Below are positions 28,517 through 37,188 of a DNA stretch of 64,000 nt, one piece after another (position 1 is the stretch's first letter; each line of letters opens with the position of its first letter). Origin of the DNA: a virus; IMG/VR virus record IMGVR_UViG_3300009159_008491, positions 1-64,000 of that record; one strand, 5' to 3'. The position numbers were made by a program, and so were the translations under genes. The notes beneath the pieces were generated by a model that worked only from the letters and a program-made list of their open reading frames with translations, was not told the DNA's origin and searched no databases.

Positions 28517-28681
28517 TTAGTTTTGTTTTATTTTAGATGCTATTTCATAATATTGAATTTCAAGAGAATCAATTATTTGTAATAATTTTTCAACTTCAAA
28601 CTTATAACGTTCAATATCCTCTGCCACTAATTGCATTTCTTTTAATAAATCTGATTTAGATTTTTCTTGATTATTATCCAT
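28517..28681 (-). CDS. Small coiled-coil protein (54 aa)
   Basis: An open frame of 54 codons plus stop on the minus strand, starting at 28681 (MDNNQEKSKSDLL) and ending with a TAA at 28519-28517. The predicted protein is almost wholly helical with heptad-like spacing of Leu, Ile and Val (LLKEMQLVAEDIERYKFEVE). It fills what would otherwise be a 178-base gap, with one base to the gp5-like start downstream and 12 bases to the gene upstream, so it fits the packed operon. It could be a chaperone or spacer for the hub. It is easily missed because of its size. Confidence 0.65.
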   Translation of the reverse strand: MDNNQEKSKSDLLKEMQLVAEDIERYKFEVEKLLQIIDSLEIQYYEIASKIKQN

Positions 28682-28693
28682 TTTTTAAAATTA

Positions 28694-29110
28694 TTAAACA
28701 GCTACACCTGTGCCAAGCCAAGGAGTAAGGTTTGATCCTTGTGTAACGACTGGTCCACCTGCATTAGCACCGAATGAAGTTACTTGTTGCCCAAGATCAA
28801 CTAATACATCAACTCTTAAATCATCTTGAATTGCACTGGTTATTTCTTCACATAAGATATTAGTAAGAATTTCAAGAGAATTAGGTGTTCCATCTTGTAG
28901 TGGGCCAGTTGGTATTCCGGCTTCTGAAAATCTTGAAGTGATGCTTGAAGCTACAACAGTTGGATCCATTCCGGGTCTAGCTTTTGCTAATAATAAACTT
29001 TGTATGCTTAGTTTAGGTATTTTTAATCTTGATGATGATATTTGTGATAATATTAAATCAGCTAATTCATCTGATACTTGTAAACTTTCATCAATAGGTA
29101 TAATTCCCAT
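28694..29110 (-). CDS. Hypothetical tail/hub-region protein
   Basis: 138 residues, not recognised. The first 90 residues are helical (ELADLILSQISSSRLKIPKL, DPTVVASSITSRFSEAG, LEILTNILCEEITSAI), followed by a Gly/Val-rich tail. No catalytic motif, signal peptide or membrane segment. It lies between the 566-residue protein and the coiled-coil/OB-fold hub genes, all minus strand with short spacing, so a minor baseplate-hub or tail-tube-attachment role is plausible. Confidence 0.45.
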   Translation of the reverse strand: MGIIPIDESLQVSDELADLILSQISSSRLKIPKLSIQSLLLAKARPGMDPTVVASSITSRFSEAGIPTGPLQDGTPNSLEILTNILCEEITSAIQDDLRVDVLVDLGQQVTSFGANAGGPVVTQGSNLTPWLGTGVAV

Positions 29111-29131
29111 AGTTTTATTTTTTTAAATTTT

Positions 29132-30832
29132 TTATGTAGAAGAAGAATTTGTATTTTGAGCATAATCATAAACTACTTTTAAAGCTTTTAGTGCTAAACC
29201 TGCTTCAGCCTTTTTTTCTAATTCTTGAGCTTGTTGTTGTAATAATTTAGCTCTTTCTTGATATCTTTTAAATTTTCTTTGCAATTGATTAGCCTTTCTT
29301 TTGGCTAATGCTTTTGCTATCAGTTTTGTTATTTTTGGAATAACTTTTTTAAGTATAAGGGTTAATAATGTTGAATAAATAGCATTCATTATTATTTTAT
29401 AAAAAGTTGAATTTTTGTCAAATAAACTTCTATTATTTTTTGAATCATCTTTTATACTTGTTAGAAGCCCTAGGGTGTTATCAACAGTTAATAAAGGGAA
29501 ATTTATAGCAAATGGACTTGGTGGTGTTGCTTCATATGTTGCAATCACAGTTGAGCCTGTCGGAGTTGGAAGAGTTGTTGTAAAAGAACCTACGCCAGTA
29601 TTATAATCAACAATACCAGTGTTATTTAAATTACTCAAAAGCGAACCGCTACCGCCATCAACAAAAGTTTCATTATCAAAACTAATTTTCAATGTACCCG
29701 GAGCAATTGTGGTAGAGCCAGTTATTCCGTTTGCAACAAAAATATTACGTGTTGTACCATTAGTTGATCCAACAGTTTCAGTTATTGGTGTATTTGCAGG
29801 TGGTGTAACATTTGATCCTGAAATTGCTGCTGCTTGCTTTTGTAATTCTAAATTTATTTTATCTAAAATTTTTTGTAAAATTGGATATAATACTAATGGT
29901 AAAAGATTAATCATTTTATCCAACATAATCCTAATCCAACTTTTCCTTACCGCAGCTGCATTTTCTTCACTGTTTATTCTTTGCGTTTCATTTTCAACGT
30001 GTCCATTCAAATCAACTAAAACTCCTGCAGGGTTTTGGTAGGCAACTTGTCCTCCGCCTTGTGTTTGTCCTTGTAGGTAAACTTTTATATTATCAGCAAT
30101 TACATCATCTGCACTTTGTAAAATAGATTCTGGTAAATTAATTTTTACATCTTGACATGATACAGTAAATGTCACGATACCTTTTGCAAGTTGTTCTTTT
30201 AGTTGTACTATATTATATTCTATATCTCCATAGGTATTACTAGCCACATTTACTGTTGTAAACATTACATCTTGTAATGCAGCATTGTCTAAATATTGAT
30301 CAGGAGTTAAATCTGTATAGTTTTGAGTTAAATAAAAATTATTACCATAATTATTAGGAGGTAAAGTCAGAGGCTTTATTTTATCTTTTGGTCCGAACAT
30401 TAATTGAATTGCTTTTTTTACAAGAATAGCTTTTAATATTCTCATAGCTACATGTAGTTCAGGTTTTACATTCGCAGTTAGCCATTCTTCGTTGCTCATT
30501 CCTTGTTTAATGCTAATTGGACTACCATCTGCTTTGGTTTTTGAATCAAGGGCTTTAGCTATTGCTTTAATAATTGATGACTCTAATTTCTCTGAATTTT
30601 TATCAAAAAGATCATTAAAAAAAGTCATTATTAAATTATCAATATAACCCACACCTAATATAGCATCTGTTATTTTTGTTAAAAAATCTAATAATGATAT
30701 TTGTTCTGATTTAGGTCTATCAAAAAACTTTTTAAAAGGAATTACAAGCAAATTATTCATTGTTTGTAATTTGCTAAGTGCTTCACTTTGGGCACCTGTT
30801 AAAGGATTTTGTACTGGTACATTAAAAGCCAT
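29132..30832 (-). CDS. Large tail-assembly/baseplate protein, unknown
   Basis: 566 residues, not recognised. Residues 1-130 are helical (KLQTMNNLLVIPFKKFF; LLDFLTKITDAIL), 150-260 mixed, and a hydrophobic helix near 300-325 (IMLDKMINLLPLVLYPIL) precedes a coiled coil. A beta domain follows at about 360-450 (NIFVANGITGSTTIAPG). The last 90 residues are a basic, Gln/Lys-rich helix (RKFKRYQERAKLLQQQAQ). Its start overlaps the stop of the 114-residue gene by one base. Position next to the hub OB-fold protein suggests a hub or tape-measure-associated protein, but it is too short and too ordered for a normal tape measure. Confidence 0.45.
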   Translation of the reverse strand: MAFNVPVQNPLTGAQSEALSKLQTMNNLLVIPFKKFFDRPKSEQISLLDFLTKITDAILGVGYIDNLIMTFFNDLFDKNSEKLESSIIKAIAKALDSKTKADGSPISIKQGMSNEEWLTANVKPELHVAMRILKAILVKKAIQLMFGPKDKIKPLTLPPNNYGNNFYLTQNYTDLTPDQYLDNAALQDVMFTTVNVASNTYGDIEYNIVQLKEQLAKGIVTFTVSCQDVKINLPESILQSADDVIADNIKVYLQGQTQGGGQVAYQNPAGVLVDLNGHVENETQRINSEENAAAVRKSWIRIMLDKMINLLPLVLYPILQKILDKINLELQKQAAAISGSNVTPPANTPITETVGSTNGTTRNIFVANGITGSTTIAPGTLKISFDNETFVDGGSGSLLSNLNNTGIVDYNTGVGSFTTTLPTPTGSTVIATYEATPPSPFAINFPLLTVDNTLGLLTSIKDDSKNNRSLFDKNSTFYKIIMNAIYSTLLTLILKKVIPKITKLIAKALAKRKANQLQRKFKRYQERAKLLQQQAQELEKKAEAGLALKALKVVYDYAQNTNSSST

Positions 30833-31176
30833 TATTGAATAGGTTCAGAATTATTTTCAGATGAATTAATCATCTTAAGGATTTCAGATTTAACTTGATC
30901 ATCATTTAACATTGGTTTTCCGGCCCCATTTTCATCTTTATAAACAATGGTTGTAATCATTTTAGTTAAATTCATAAGTGCATCAGTTCTATCTGAAGCA
31001 GTTCTCAAAAAATCTACTAAATATTTTCCTTGAAGAATAAATTGTTCATTATTCTCAATAGTTTCATCTTGTCTCCTAAATCTTTCAAGTGCAAGATTTC
31101 TTTCTTCGTTAATATTGTCTTTTAAATTATTTAAAAGAGATTTGATTCCATCTTCAGAAATTTCAACTTTTCCCAT
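30832..31176 (-). CDS. Small hypothetical helical protein
   Basis: 114 residues, predicted almost all helical with charged heptads (GIKSLLNNLKDNINEERNLALERFRRQ, split here as EERNLALERFRRQ; LVDFLRTASDRTDALMNL) and an acidic C-terminus ending NNSEPIQ. Not recognised. It heads a run of minus-strand tail genes. Coupling to the 566-residue protein by a one-base overlap suggests a joint role. The short gap upstream holds no perfect late box on the minus strand. Confidence 0.45.
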   Translation of the reverse strand: MGKVEISEDGIKSLLNNLKDNINEERNLALERFRRQDETIENNEQFILQGKYLVDFLRTASDRTDALMNLTKMITTIVYKDENGAGKPMLNDDQVKSEILKMINSSENNSEPIQ

Positions 31177-31215
31177 TTTTGTTATTTTTTATAAATATAT
31201 TATAGGAAAAAAAAA

Positions 31216-32100
31216 TCACTTATTTTTATTTAAAAAATTAGTTTTAAAAACTTTGTAAAAAGATTTAAATCTACTTAAAGAGTAAGTAATTTCTTTTGTT
31301 TCTAGTCCAGTTCTTTCTTTTAAAAGATAATAAATGGTATTTTTGTTATATAATTTAAGTAATTCGTGATTTTTAAAAACCCAAACAATTGCTTCTCCTA
31401 CCTTACGATCATTAGGTAACATTTTGGGTTTTTGAATTTCATCTTCTAATTTATTGATTACAGTTTCGAAAATTTTCATGTTAAAATCTTCTTTTTCAAT
31501 TTCCTCGTAATTAATTATATTTTCTGGTCTACCTGATGCTTCTTCTATACTTTCATCAATATCAACATTAGATTTTATGTGTTTATATTGAATTCTCTTT
31601 TCACCCATCAAATAATGTTTGGCGATTGTTCCTAAATAGGAAAATGCTTGAGTTCCATTTTTTGGATTAAATTTATCAATCTTGGTTATTAAAAAAGACA
31701 TACAATCAACTTGAAGTTCTTTAACTTCTACATCTGATCTAAAGAGCTTATAAGTAAAAATTATATTTTCAATCAATTTAATCATTGGTTTATATAAATG
31801 TTTACTATAGATTTTATTCTTCTCATCTATATCTTGAGAATTTATATAATCAACTATAGCCTTTTCTTGTTCAGTAAACCAATATCTTTTTGAGCCTTCA
31901 TATTTTTTATCAAGCTCATTCATTGTTACTAAGTCTTTATAGTATTCCCTTAAAACAGATATATCAGGCGATCCATTTTCAGACTTTAAAATATCAGAAA
32001 AAGCACTTTTAAATAAAGTTTCATGAAGATAAACGTATTCATCTCCTACTGTATCAAATTTTAATTCATCAAGTTTTAATAATTTTTTGTTTTTTTCCAT
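31216..32100 (-). CDS. gp55-like late-transcription sigma factor
   Basis: 294 residues. Residues about 115-185 match a sigma region 2 core as found in T4-type late sigma factors: ELQVDCMSFLITKIDKFNP, then GTQAFSYLGTIAKHYLMGEKR, equivalent to the promoter-melting and -10-recognition helices. It has an N-terminal extension of about 100 residues and a C-terminal helical part compared with T4 gp55 (185 residues). It should bind host RNA polymerase and direct it to TATAAATA-type late promoters, with a sliding clamp as co-activator if this phage follows T4. A terminator lies just upstream (32114-32140), so it probably has its own promoter or is made by read-through. Confidence 0.75.
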   Translation of the reverse strand: MEKNKKLLKLDELKFDTVGDEYVYLHETLFKSAFSDILKSENGSPDISVLREYYKDLVTMNELDKKYEGSKRYWFTEQEKAIVDYINSQDIDEKNKIYSKHLYKPMIKLIENIIFTYKLFRSDVEVKELQVDCMSFLITKIDKFNPKNGTQAFSYLGTIAKHYLMGEKRIQYKHIKSNVDIDESIEEASGRPENIINYEEIEKEDFNMKIFETVINKLEDEIQKPKMLPNDRKVGEAIVWVFKNHELLKLYNKNTIYYLLKERTGLETKEITYSLSRFKSFYKVFKTNFLNKNK

Positions 32101-32113
32101 AAAATTAGAATGT

Positions 32114-32140
32114 AAAAAAGGGGTTTTTAGACCCCTTTTT
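32114..32140 (-). terminator. Rho-independent terminator after GT pair
   Basis: A stem AAAAGGGGT/ACCCCTTTT with a loop of about six bases, followed by a T-run in both directions. It lies five bases beyond the stop of the minus-strand glycosyltransferase (32145-33086) and upstream of the sigma factor, so it should end the two-gene glycosyltransferase transcript. Confidence 0.8.
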
Positions 32141-32144
32141 CTTT

Positions 32145-33086
32145 TTAGGCTGATTGATAGATTTTATTTCTATCATTATCAAAGAAATATTCTTTTTTGG
32201 CTAAATCTGTCCAAAATTTAAATTCCTCTACTTTTAATCCTCCATTTTCAGGAGTTTTTTGCACTAAATCCATAGGTAATTTAGAGCTAAAATAATCGTA
32301 CTTTTCAATGGTTTTATTTATTCTACAATCATACCCCATTCTTGGTATTGTATAAAACTTAAGATCATTGTAAATCATTCTTAATAAGAATTCATAAGAA
32401 TAATTAATTTTCATACTTTCTTTCATTGGCTTATATAAACCATCTTTTTCCTCTGCATACTTAATAATAGATTGTGTTTTAAAGACTGTACCTGCAATAT
32501 TGATACAATTGAATCTTAACATAAGATTTAAATCAAAAATACCGGCAACTTCAGCAAAACCATCAACCCAACAAGCTTCATTCATAAAACCAACAAATCC
32601 CATAGGTGAAATTTGTCTTGAAAGTGGAACAAATGCATCATATTCATTTTTTTCTGTTGAATATAAGTTAAAATATTTAACCCAATTTTTGGTTAAACTA
32701 TCATCCATTTCTAAAACTGTAAACCATTCGTATTTATTGACGTTGGCATAATTTAAAGATTCATTAAAAATTTTAGAAAATGTATCTGATGAAGTTTCCT
32801 CAATAATAAAATTAATTTTATTTTTTGCAGTTAATGTTATTGTTTCTTGCTCTCCTTGTTTTCCTTTTAATCTATCAATCGTAGGGTTATCAATAATTCT
32901 TTTTATTGTATTGATTGATTCATTGTTTAAATTATGGCCCAATATTAATAAATCAACTAATTCATCTTGCTCTCCAAGTGAATAAAGGCATTCATTTAAA
33001 AATTTTTCCTCTATGCTATTATTAAGAGGTAATACAAACAAAATTTTATTATTGTTTGAGCTTTTGTAATTCTTCAATTCTTTCAT
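32145..33086 (-). CDS. Glycosyltransferase family 2-like protein
   Basis: 313 residues. After 13 residues it begins KILFVLPLNNSIEEKFLNECL, the usual GT-A opening, and holds EWFTVLEMDDSLTKNW near residue 122, where EMDD takes the place of the metal-binding DxD. The C-terminal half (MGFVGFMNEACWVDGF; FEFLLRMIYNDLK-type helix) suits an acceptor-binding part. It overlaps the start-proximal GT4 gene by 38 bases, so the two are translationally linked. The substrate is unknown. The pair stands apart from the main glycan clusters. Confidence 0.65.
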   Translation of the reverse strand: MKELKNYKSSNNNKILFVLPLNNSIEEKFLNECLYSLGEQDELVDLLILGHNLNNESINTIKRIIDNPTIDRLKGKQGEQETITLTAKNKINFIIEETSSDTFSKIFNESLNYANVNKYEWFTVLEMDDSLTKNWVKYFNLYSTEKNEYDAFVPLSRQISPMGFVGFMNEACWVDGFAEVAGIFDLNLMLRFNCINIAGTVFKTQSIIKYAEEKDGLYKPMKESMKINYSYEFLLRMIYNDLKFYTIPRMGYDCRINKTIEKYDYFSSKLPMDLVQKTPENGGLKVEEFKFWTDLAKKEYFFDNDRNKIYQSA

Positions 33087-34242
33087 GTTTATATTCGTTA
33101 AAGTTTTTTAGTAATGAATTTTTTTCTGTTTCAGAAGTATATTTACTTAAAGTAATATCATATTGTTTATGAACTTCTTCTGAATCAAGTTGACCAGTGA
33201 TCATTTTTTCAACAGCAATACCTAATAATTCTGCTAATTGGAATATATCACCATTAGCAGCCCAGAAACCATTATCTGCTGTCATGTATTCTTTTCCACC
33301 AAGTGGTGTCCAGCCTACAACGTGTGTACCACAAGCCATTGCTTCTAAAGGCATTGTTCCAAAACCAGCAATTTCATCAGTGTATAGACAAATAGAAGAT
33401 GAAGCTAATCTCTCAGAAAATTCTTCTTTTGATAAGCCTTTTAGTTCATCAAATCTAATCCATCTAAAATTTGGATAAAATGAATAAAATGTTTTAATTA
33501 CATTGTAAGTTTTTATAACTGCATCTTGAGTTCTTCCCGGCATGAAAGCTATTTTAGGAAATTTATCAGTTATTTTATTTTTCTTAAAAGTTTCTCTATC
33601 TATTTCTTGAGTACAGTTCTTAATTTTTAAACCGGGCATAATTGCATTAATGTATTCAGATATTCCAGAAGAAATACTCATTACATCTTGAATTCCAAAT
33701 TGTTGCCACTTTTGTCCAATTTGCATTGAATTTAAAATATAATACCAGCTTTGTGCTAATATAATTTTTTTACATGCAATTTGAGAAAATTTTTCCATTA
33801 CATTTGGAAAACCTTCTGGAATAATAACAAAATCTTCTGGGTTTATAACTAATTGTTGAGCTTTCATTGTTGTTCCATCATTGAAACGAATATCTCCTTC
33901 CCCTAATGTTATTAATTCAACATCTGCGGCATCTTTTCCAATCCAACTAGTATCAAATTTTTCATGAACTGCAATTTGCTTCTTTTGTTTTTGTGATTCT
34001 TCATAAGAAGCTTTGTTATCAACTCTTGGTTCATAAACAATAAAACTGTTGAATCCATTTTTCTTTAAAATGTTTACTTGTTTAAAAATAACTGAAATAC
34101 CTCCAGAAGCTACATTCATAGGTGGACAGTAATAATAAATTTTAAAATTATTGGACTCTAATTTTGAGATCACATCATTAATTATTTGGTTGTGATCTGG
34201 AGTTCCTTGTGAAATTTCCTTTTCTAATGTTTCTTGTGACAT
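33049..34242 (-). CDS. Glycosyltransferase family 4 (GT-B)
   Basis: 397 residues. It has the GT-B opening YYYCPPMNVASGGISVIFKQ near 37-56 and the C-terminal donor-site motif TDEIAGFGTMPLEAMACG, the family E-x7-E signature, followed by HVVGWTPLGGKEYM. It should use a nucleotide sugar and retain anomeric configuration. The first 35 residues are a charged leader with no membrane segment. It is transcribed with the following GT2-like gene and ended by the terminator at 32114-32140. Acceptor unknown. Confidence 0.85.
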   Translation of the reverse strand: MSQETLEKEISQGTPDHNQIINDVISKLESNNFKIYYYCPPMNVASGGISVIFKQVNILKKNGFNSFIVYEPRVDNKASYEESQKQKKQIAVHEKFDTSWIGKDAADVELITLGEGDIRFNDGTTMKAQQLVINPEDFVIIPEGFPNVMEKFSQIACKKIILAQSWYYILNSMQIGQKWQQFGIQDVMSISSGISEYINAIMPGLKIKNCTQEIDRETFKKNKITDKFPKIAFMPGRTQDAVIKTYNVIKTFYSFYPNFRWIRFDELKGLSKEEFSERLASSSICLYTDEIAGFGTMPLEAMACGTHVVGWTPLGGKEYMTADNGFWAANGDIFQLAELLGIAVEKMITGQLDSEEVHKQYDITLSKYTSETEKNSLLKNFNEYKHERIEELQKLKQ

Positions 34243-34287
34243 ATTTATTTTTTGTTTTAAAAATATTTTTTTATTGTATAAAGTAAA

Positions 34288-34959
34288 TTATAAATTATTT
34301 TCTTTTATTAAATTAATAAAAAATGGATCTTCTATTTCGTTCAATGAATTAAATTCATAATCAGCTTGATCATACTGATTGTAGTCAGCTTTAATTTTCA
34401 AAACTTTTTTATTGTTCGGCTTGGATTCAATTATCTCTGGATTATCAGTTATAATTAAGTCGCAATAATCCCAAATTCTATTTAAATCATTTTCAAAAAT
34501 TATTTTTTTAATTCTACAAGCTGATTTTGCTAAAAAGTGATATGTTGCTTGTATTGCTTGATCTTGCTCTGAAGAAAAAAGAACAATTTCATACTTTTCA
34601 TTTACCTCTCCTATTTTTTGTAATTTATTAGCTTTATCCATCGCTTTTGCTATTGGTGGTGCTGAACCATAAATTTCAAAAACATAATCCAGATTCAAAA
34701 AATTATTATATTCTTCTTTTGACTCAAATATATAATGGTTTTGAAGGTCAAATGTATCTATTGGATATTTTATTTTTTCGTTAATTATATTTTGTATTCT
34801 CACGTCTTCTCCTTCATTTTCATCTTCAGGGACATAACGAAAATATTCATCCATTTTTACTATAGATTCATTCTTGATGAATTTCTTTCTATACATTTTA
34901 TCAAATTGAGTGAATTTATCTCTTAACACTCCGTCTATATTTATTCCTATAATTTTCAT
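34288..34959 (-). CDS. HAD-like protein with altered nucleophile motif
   Basis: 223 residues. The start MKIIGINIDGVLRD resembles HAD motif I (DxDG), but the first Asp, the phosphorylated nucleophile, is Asn at position 7, while Asp9 is kept. Later parts fit the fold: LFSSEQDQAIQATYHFL (motif II-like) and CDLIITDNPEII (motif IV-like). Without Asp7 normal phosphatase chemistry is unlikely; a binding or regulatory role, or residual activity, is possible. The gene is flanked by a 45-base gap downstream and a terminator upstream (34999-35024), so it is probably transcribed from its own promoter. Confidence 0.6.
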   Translation of the reverse strand: MKIIGINIDGVLRDKFTQFDKMYRKKFIKNESIVKMDEYFRYVPEDENEGEDVRIQNIINEKIKYPIDTFDLQNHYIFESKEEYNNFLNLDYVFEIYGSAPPIAKAMDKANKLQKIGEVNEKYEIVLFSSEQDQAIQATYHFLAKSACRIKKIIFENDLNRIWDYCDLIITDNPEIIESKPNNKKVLKIKADYNQYDQADYEFNSLNEIEDPFFINLIKENNL

Positions 34960-34998
34960 AACTTAAAAATATGTTTTTAAAAAAATAAAGTAAATAAA

Positions 34999-35024
34999 AA
35001 ACCCCTCAAAATATAGAGGGGTTT
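34999..35024 (-). terminator. Rho-independent terminator after 35049-35477 gene
   Basis: Nine-base perfect stem AAACCCCTC/GAGGGGTTT around an eight-base AT loop, followed on the minus strand by TTTATTTACT. It lies 24 bases beyond the stop of the minus-strand gene at 35049 and should end that transcript before the HAD-like gene. Confidence 0.85.
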
Positions 35025-35048
35025 ATAAAAATATTTTTTTTATATTTT

Positions 35049-35477
35049 TTATAGGACAAATGAAGATTGCGTCTTGTCAACTAAGTTAAAACCAAAAAGT
35101 TTATAATTACTTTGTACAACACCTTCTCTAACTTCTGCTTTACCTTTTGGTATTATAACACAATTTTCTAAGTCTATTTTCTTTGAATAAATTTCTTCAG
35201 ACTTATATCCCTCAGTAAAAAACTTAACTTTTCCATAAAGAGCATTTTCTTTGATATGTAATTTAGTAATAATTCCGCAGACTAAATCTGAATTGGTATA
35301 TTCATATTGTATGTCTTTTGATTTAGAGCCTATTGCATATTCTAAATCATAACCATTTTCATCTAATGAGTTGATCCAGTTTTTAACCAGTTCTTCTGAG
35401 TATCTTCTAAAGTTTTTATTTGGCTCATTAACTTTTAGAATAAAGAATTCTTTTTCTAATATGTTTTTATTTTTCAT
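35049..35477 (-). CDS. Hypothetical protein (142 aa)
   Basis: 142 residues, not firmly recognised. The segments NKNFRRYSEELVKNWI and ALYGKVKFFTEG faintly recall the N-x-R-Y and gKv strands at the start of phage prohead proteases and head-related beta proteins, but the catalytic His and Ser positions are not evident and the protein is short. It is coupled to the metallophosphoesterase (two-base gap) and ends at a strong terminator. Function unassigned. Confidence 0.45.
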   Translation of the reverse strand: MKNKNILEKEFFILKVNEPNKNFRRYSEELVKNWINSLDENGYDLEYAIGSKSKDIQYEYTNSDLVCGIITKLHIKENALYGKVKFFTEGYKSEEIYSKKIDLENCVIIPKGKAEVREGVVQSNYKLFGFNLVDKTQSSFVL

Positions 35478-35479
35478 TT

Positions 35480-37132
35480 TTAATATAATGTTATTTTGTT
35501 ATAATCAAATCCATAACCAATTTCTGGTTGTTTTCCTGTTATAAATCCCGGTAAATTATTGTTTCCTAATTCTTCTAAAATATATTTATCTGAAGAGGCG
35601 ACAGAAGGAACTTTTAATGCTATAAAATTTGTCCCTTCTTCTACTTTTAGCGAATGCCAATGGCCTTGTACTAAAATAGTAAAACATCCGGGTTCTCCAT
35701 ATAAATTAACCAGTTCACTAGGTTTCTTTTTTGATAAAGAAGAATCTCCATGTTGGACAAATATACAAATGTTTTCTTTTACAATTTTGCAAAGATTATT
35801 TTTTGGTATAAAAAATTTCATTCTATCATTTTCAAGTTCTCTTTTTAGAACATGTGAAATTACTTTTCCAGCAGTTCTACTTTTATCTTGATCTCTTCCA
35901 ACTCCAACACGATCATGATTTCCATGTATTGAATAAAATTCAATTGGACAAGAAGTATTGTTATGGATTTCTGATAATAAAACTTTAAGAGAGTCTACCG
36001 CATAGAAAATTTGTTCTTCTTGAAATAAATCCATTTCAGCTGTATGATTTGGATGCATACCATCTTCAAGAACACTCTCAACTAAATCTCCTAAATTTAC
36101 TAATACAATTTCACTATTGTTTTGTTGATTATATTGCTCAAGAATTTTATTTTTTATTTCTATAATTCTTTCGTGAGCTATATTTTTATTATATCCTCTA
36201 CCATAAATTGGATTATCATACTTTTTTCCATAGTGAATATCTCCAAAAAGACAGATAAGAGGTTTACCTTGATTTTTCTTTATCTTTTTATCTTTTGTTT
36301 CTTTTGGGGAAATAAGAGTATTGCCACTAGAATTTTGAATGTATTTTGATACAACACTTTCAATCCATTCTTCATTATTTTTATATTCAATTATTAATTT
36401 GTGAGCATCTTTTAAGTTTTTCTCAACATATCTTCCACGTTCTTCTTCCAGTTTTTTAAGAATATTATTTTCTTTGTTTCTGAAAATTATATCCATAACT
36501 TCTTCCTCGGATGACTCTTCAATGATGTGAGGAGCCACAGGAATAGATGATTTTGTTATATTAAAAGCTCTTAAAATTCTTTTAAAATCTCTGAAGGTTA
36601 AGTTAGAAAAATGTCTTGATACACTTCTTAAAGTCATTCCGGCACCATCCATATTTGAATATAGACGATAAACCAAATCCATTTCTTCTTTAGTAAAATA
36701 ACCTTCTAAAGGTTTTTCATCTCTAATAAAAATATTATAATGATACGATGTTATTTTTTTATTATCATCTCTTATTATTTCTGAAAAACTACGATCTTCA
36801 TATTTATCATCTTCATATGCATCGTATTCTATTTGATTTTTTTCTTCATCAGTCAAATCCCCATTTTCAATAATAAGCTTTTCTACTACAGATAATTTGT
36901 TTTGTTTTTTATTATGAAATTTATTTGTTTTGATGGTATTATAAAGGTCTAAAATTTCATCAGCTTGTTCTTGAGTTATTTGATTTTTATCAACTCTTTC
37001 ATTTAAATCTTCGCAAAATTTTGACACATAACCCTTTCCTCTTCCGTGTTTTAAACAAGCATCAGGTACTGAAACTTTTTTCTTAATTGAATAATTAAGG
37101 ATTTGTATACAATTCTTGTAATATTGATTCAT
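35480..37132 (-). CDS. Metallophosphoesterase with N-terminal helical domain
   Basis: 550 residues. The C-terminal half is a calcineurin-type phosphoesterase with all motif blocks: FGDIH (296-300), NLGDLVES (347-354), GNHD (404-407), VQHGD and GHWHS. The N-terminal 300 residues are helical; residues 1-70 (VSVPDACLKHGRGKGYVSKF) look like a helix-turn-helix of the kind that recognises DNA. Mre11/SbcD-type DNA nucleases share this catalytic core, so a DNA end-processing role is reasonable, but no SbcC partner is in the window. A phosphodiesterase acting on other substrates is the alternative. The 56-base upstream gap separates it from the main glycan cluster. Confidence 0.8.
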   Translation of the reverse strand: MNQYYKNCIQILNYSIKKKVSVPDACLKHGRGKGYVSKFCEDLNERVDKNQITQEQADEILDLYNTIKTNKFHNKKQNKLSVVEKLIIENGDLTDEEKNQIEYDAYEDDKYEDRSFSEIIRDDNKKITSYHYNIFIRDEKPLEGYFTKEEMDLVYRLYSNMDGAGMTLRSVSRHFSNLTFRDFKRILRAFNITKSSIPVAPHIIEESSEEEVMDIIFRNKENNILKKLEEERGRYVEKNLKDAHKLIIEYKNNEEWIESVVSKYIQNSSGNTLISPKETKDKKIKKNQGKPLICLFGDIHYGKKYDNPIYGRGYNKNIAHERIIEIKNKILEQYNQQNNSEIVLVNLGDLVESVLEDGMHPNHTAEMDLFQEEQIFYAVDSLKVLLSEIHNNTSCPIEFYSIHGNHDRVGVGRDQDKSRTAGKVISHVLKRELENDRMKFFIPKNNLCKIVKENICIFVQHGDSSLSKKKPSELVNLYGEPGCFTILVQGHWHSLKVEEGTNFIALKVPSVASSDKYILEELGNNNLPGFITGKQPEIGYGFDYNKITLY

Positions 37133-37188
37133 AAATTTATAATAAGTTTCTGAAAAATAATTAAAATAAATTATAAAAACAAATTTTT

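Noticed and set aside
35049-35477. Prohead protease
   Set aside because: A slight likeness in the N-x-R-Y segment, but no catalytic His/Ser arrangement is evident and the protein is short.
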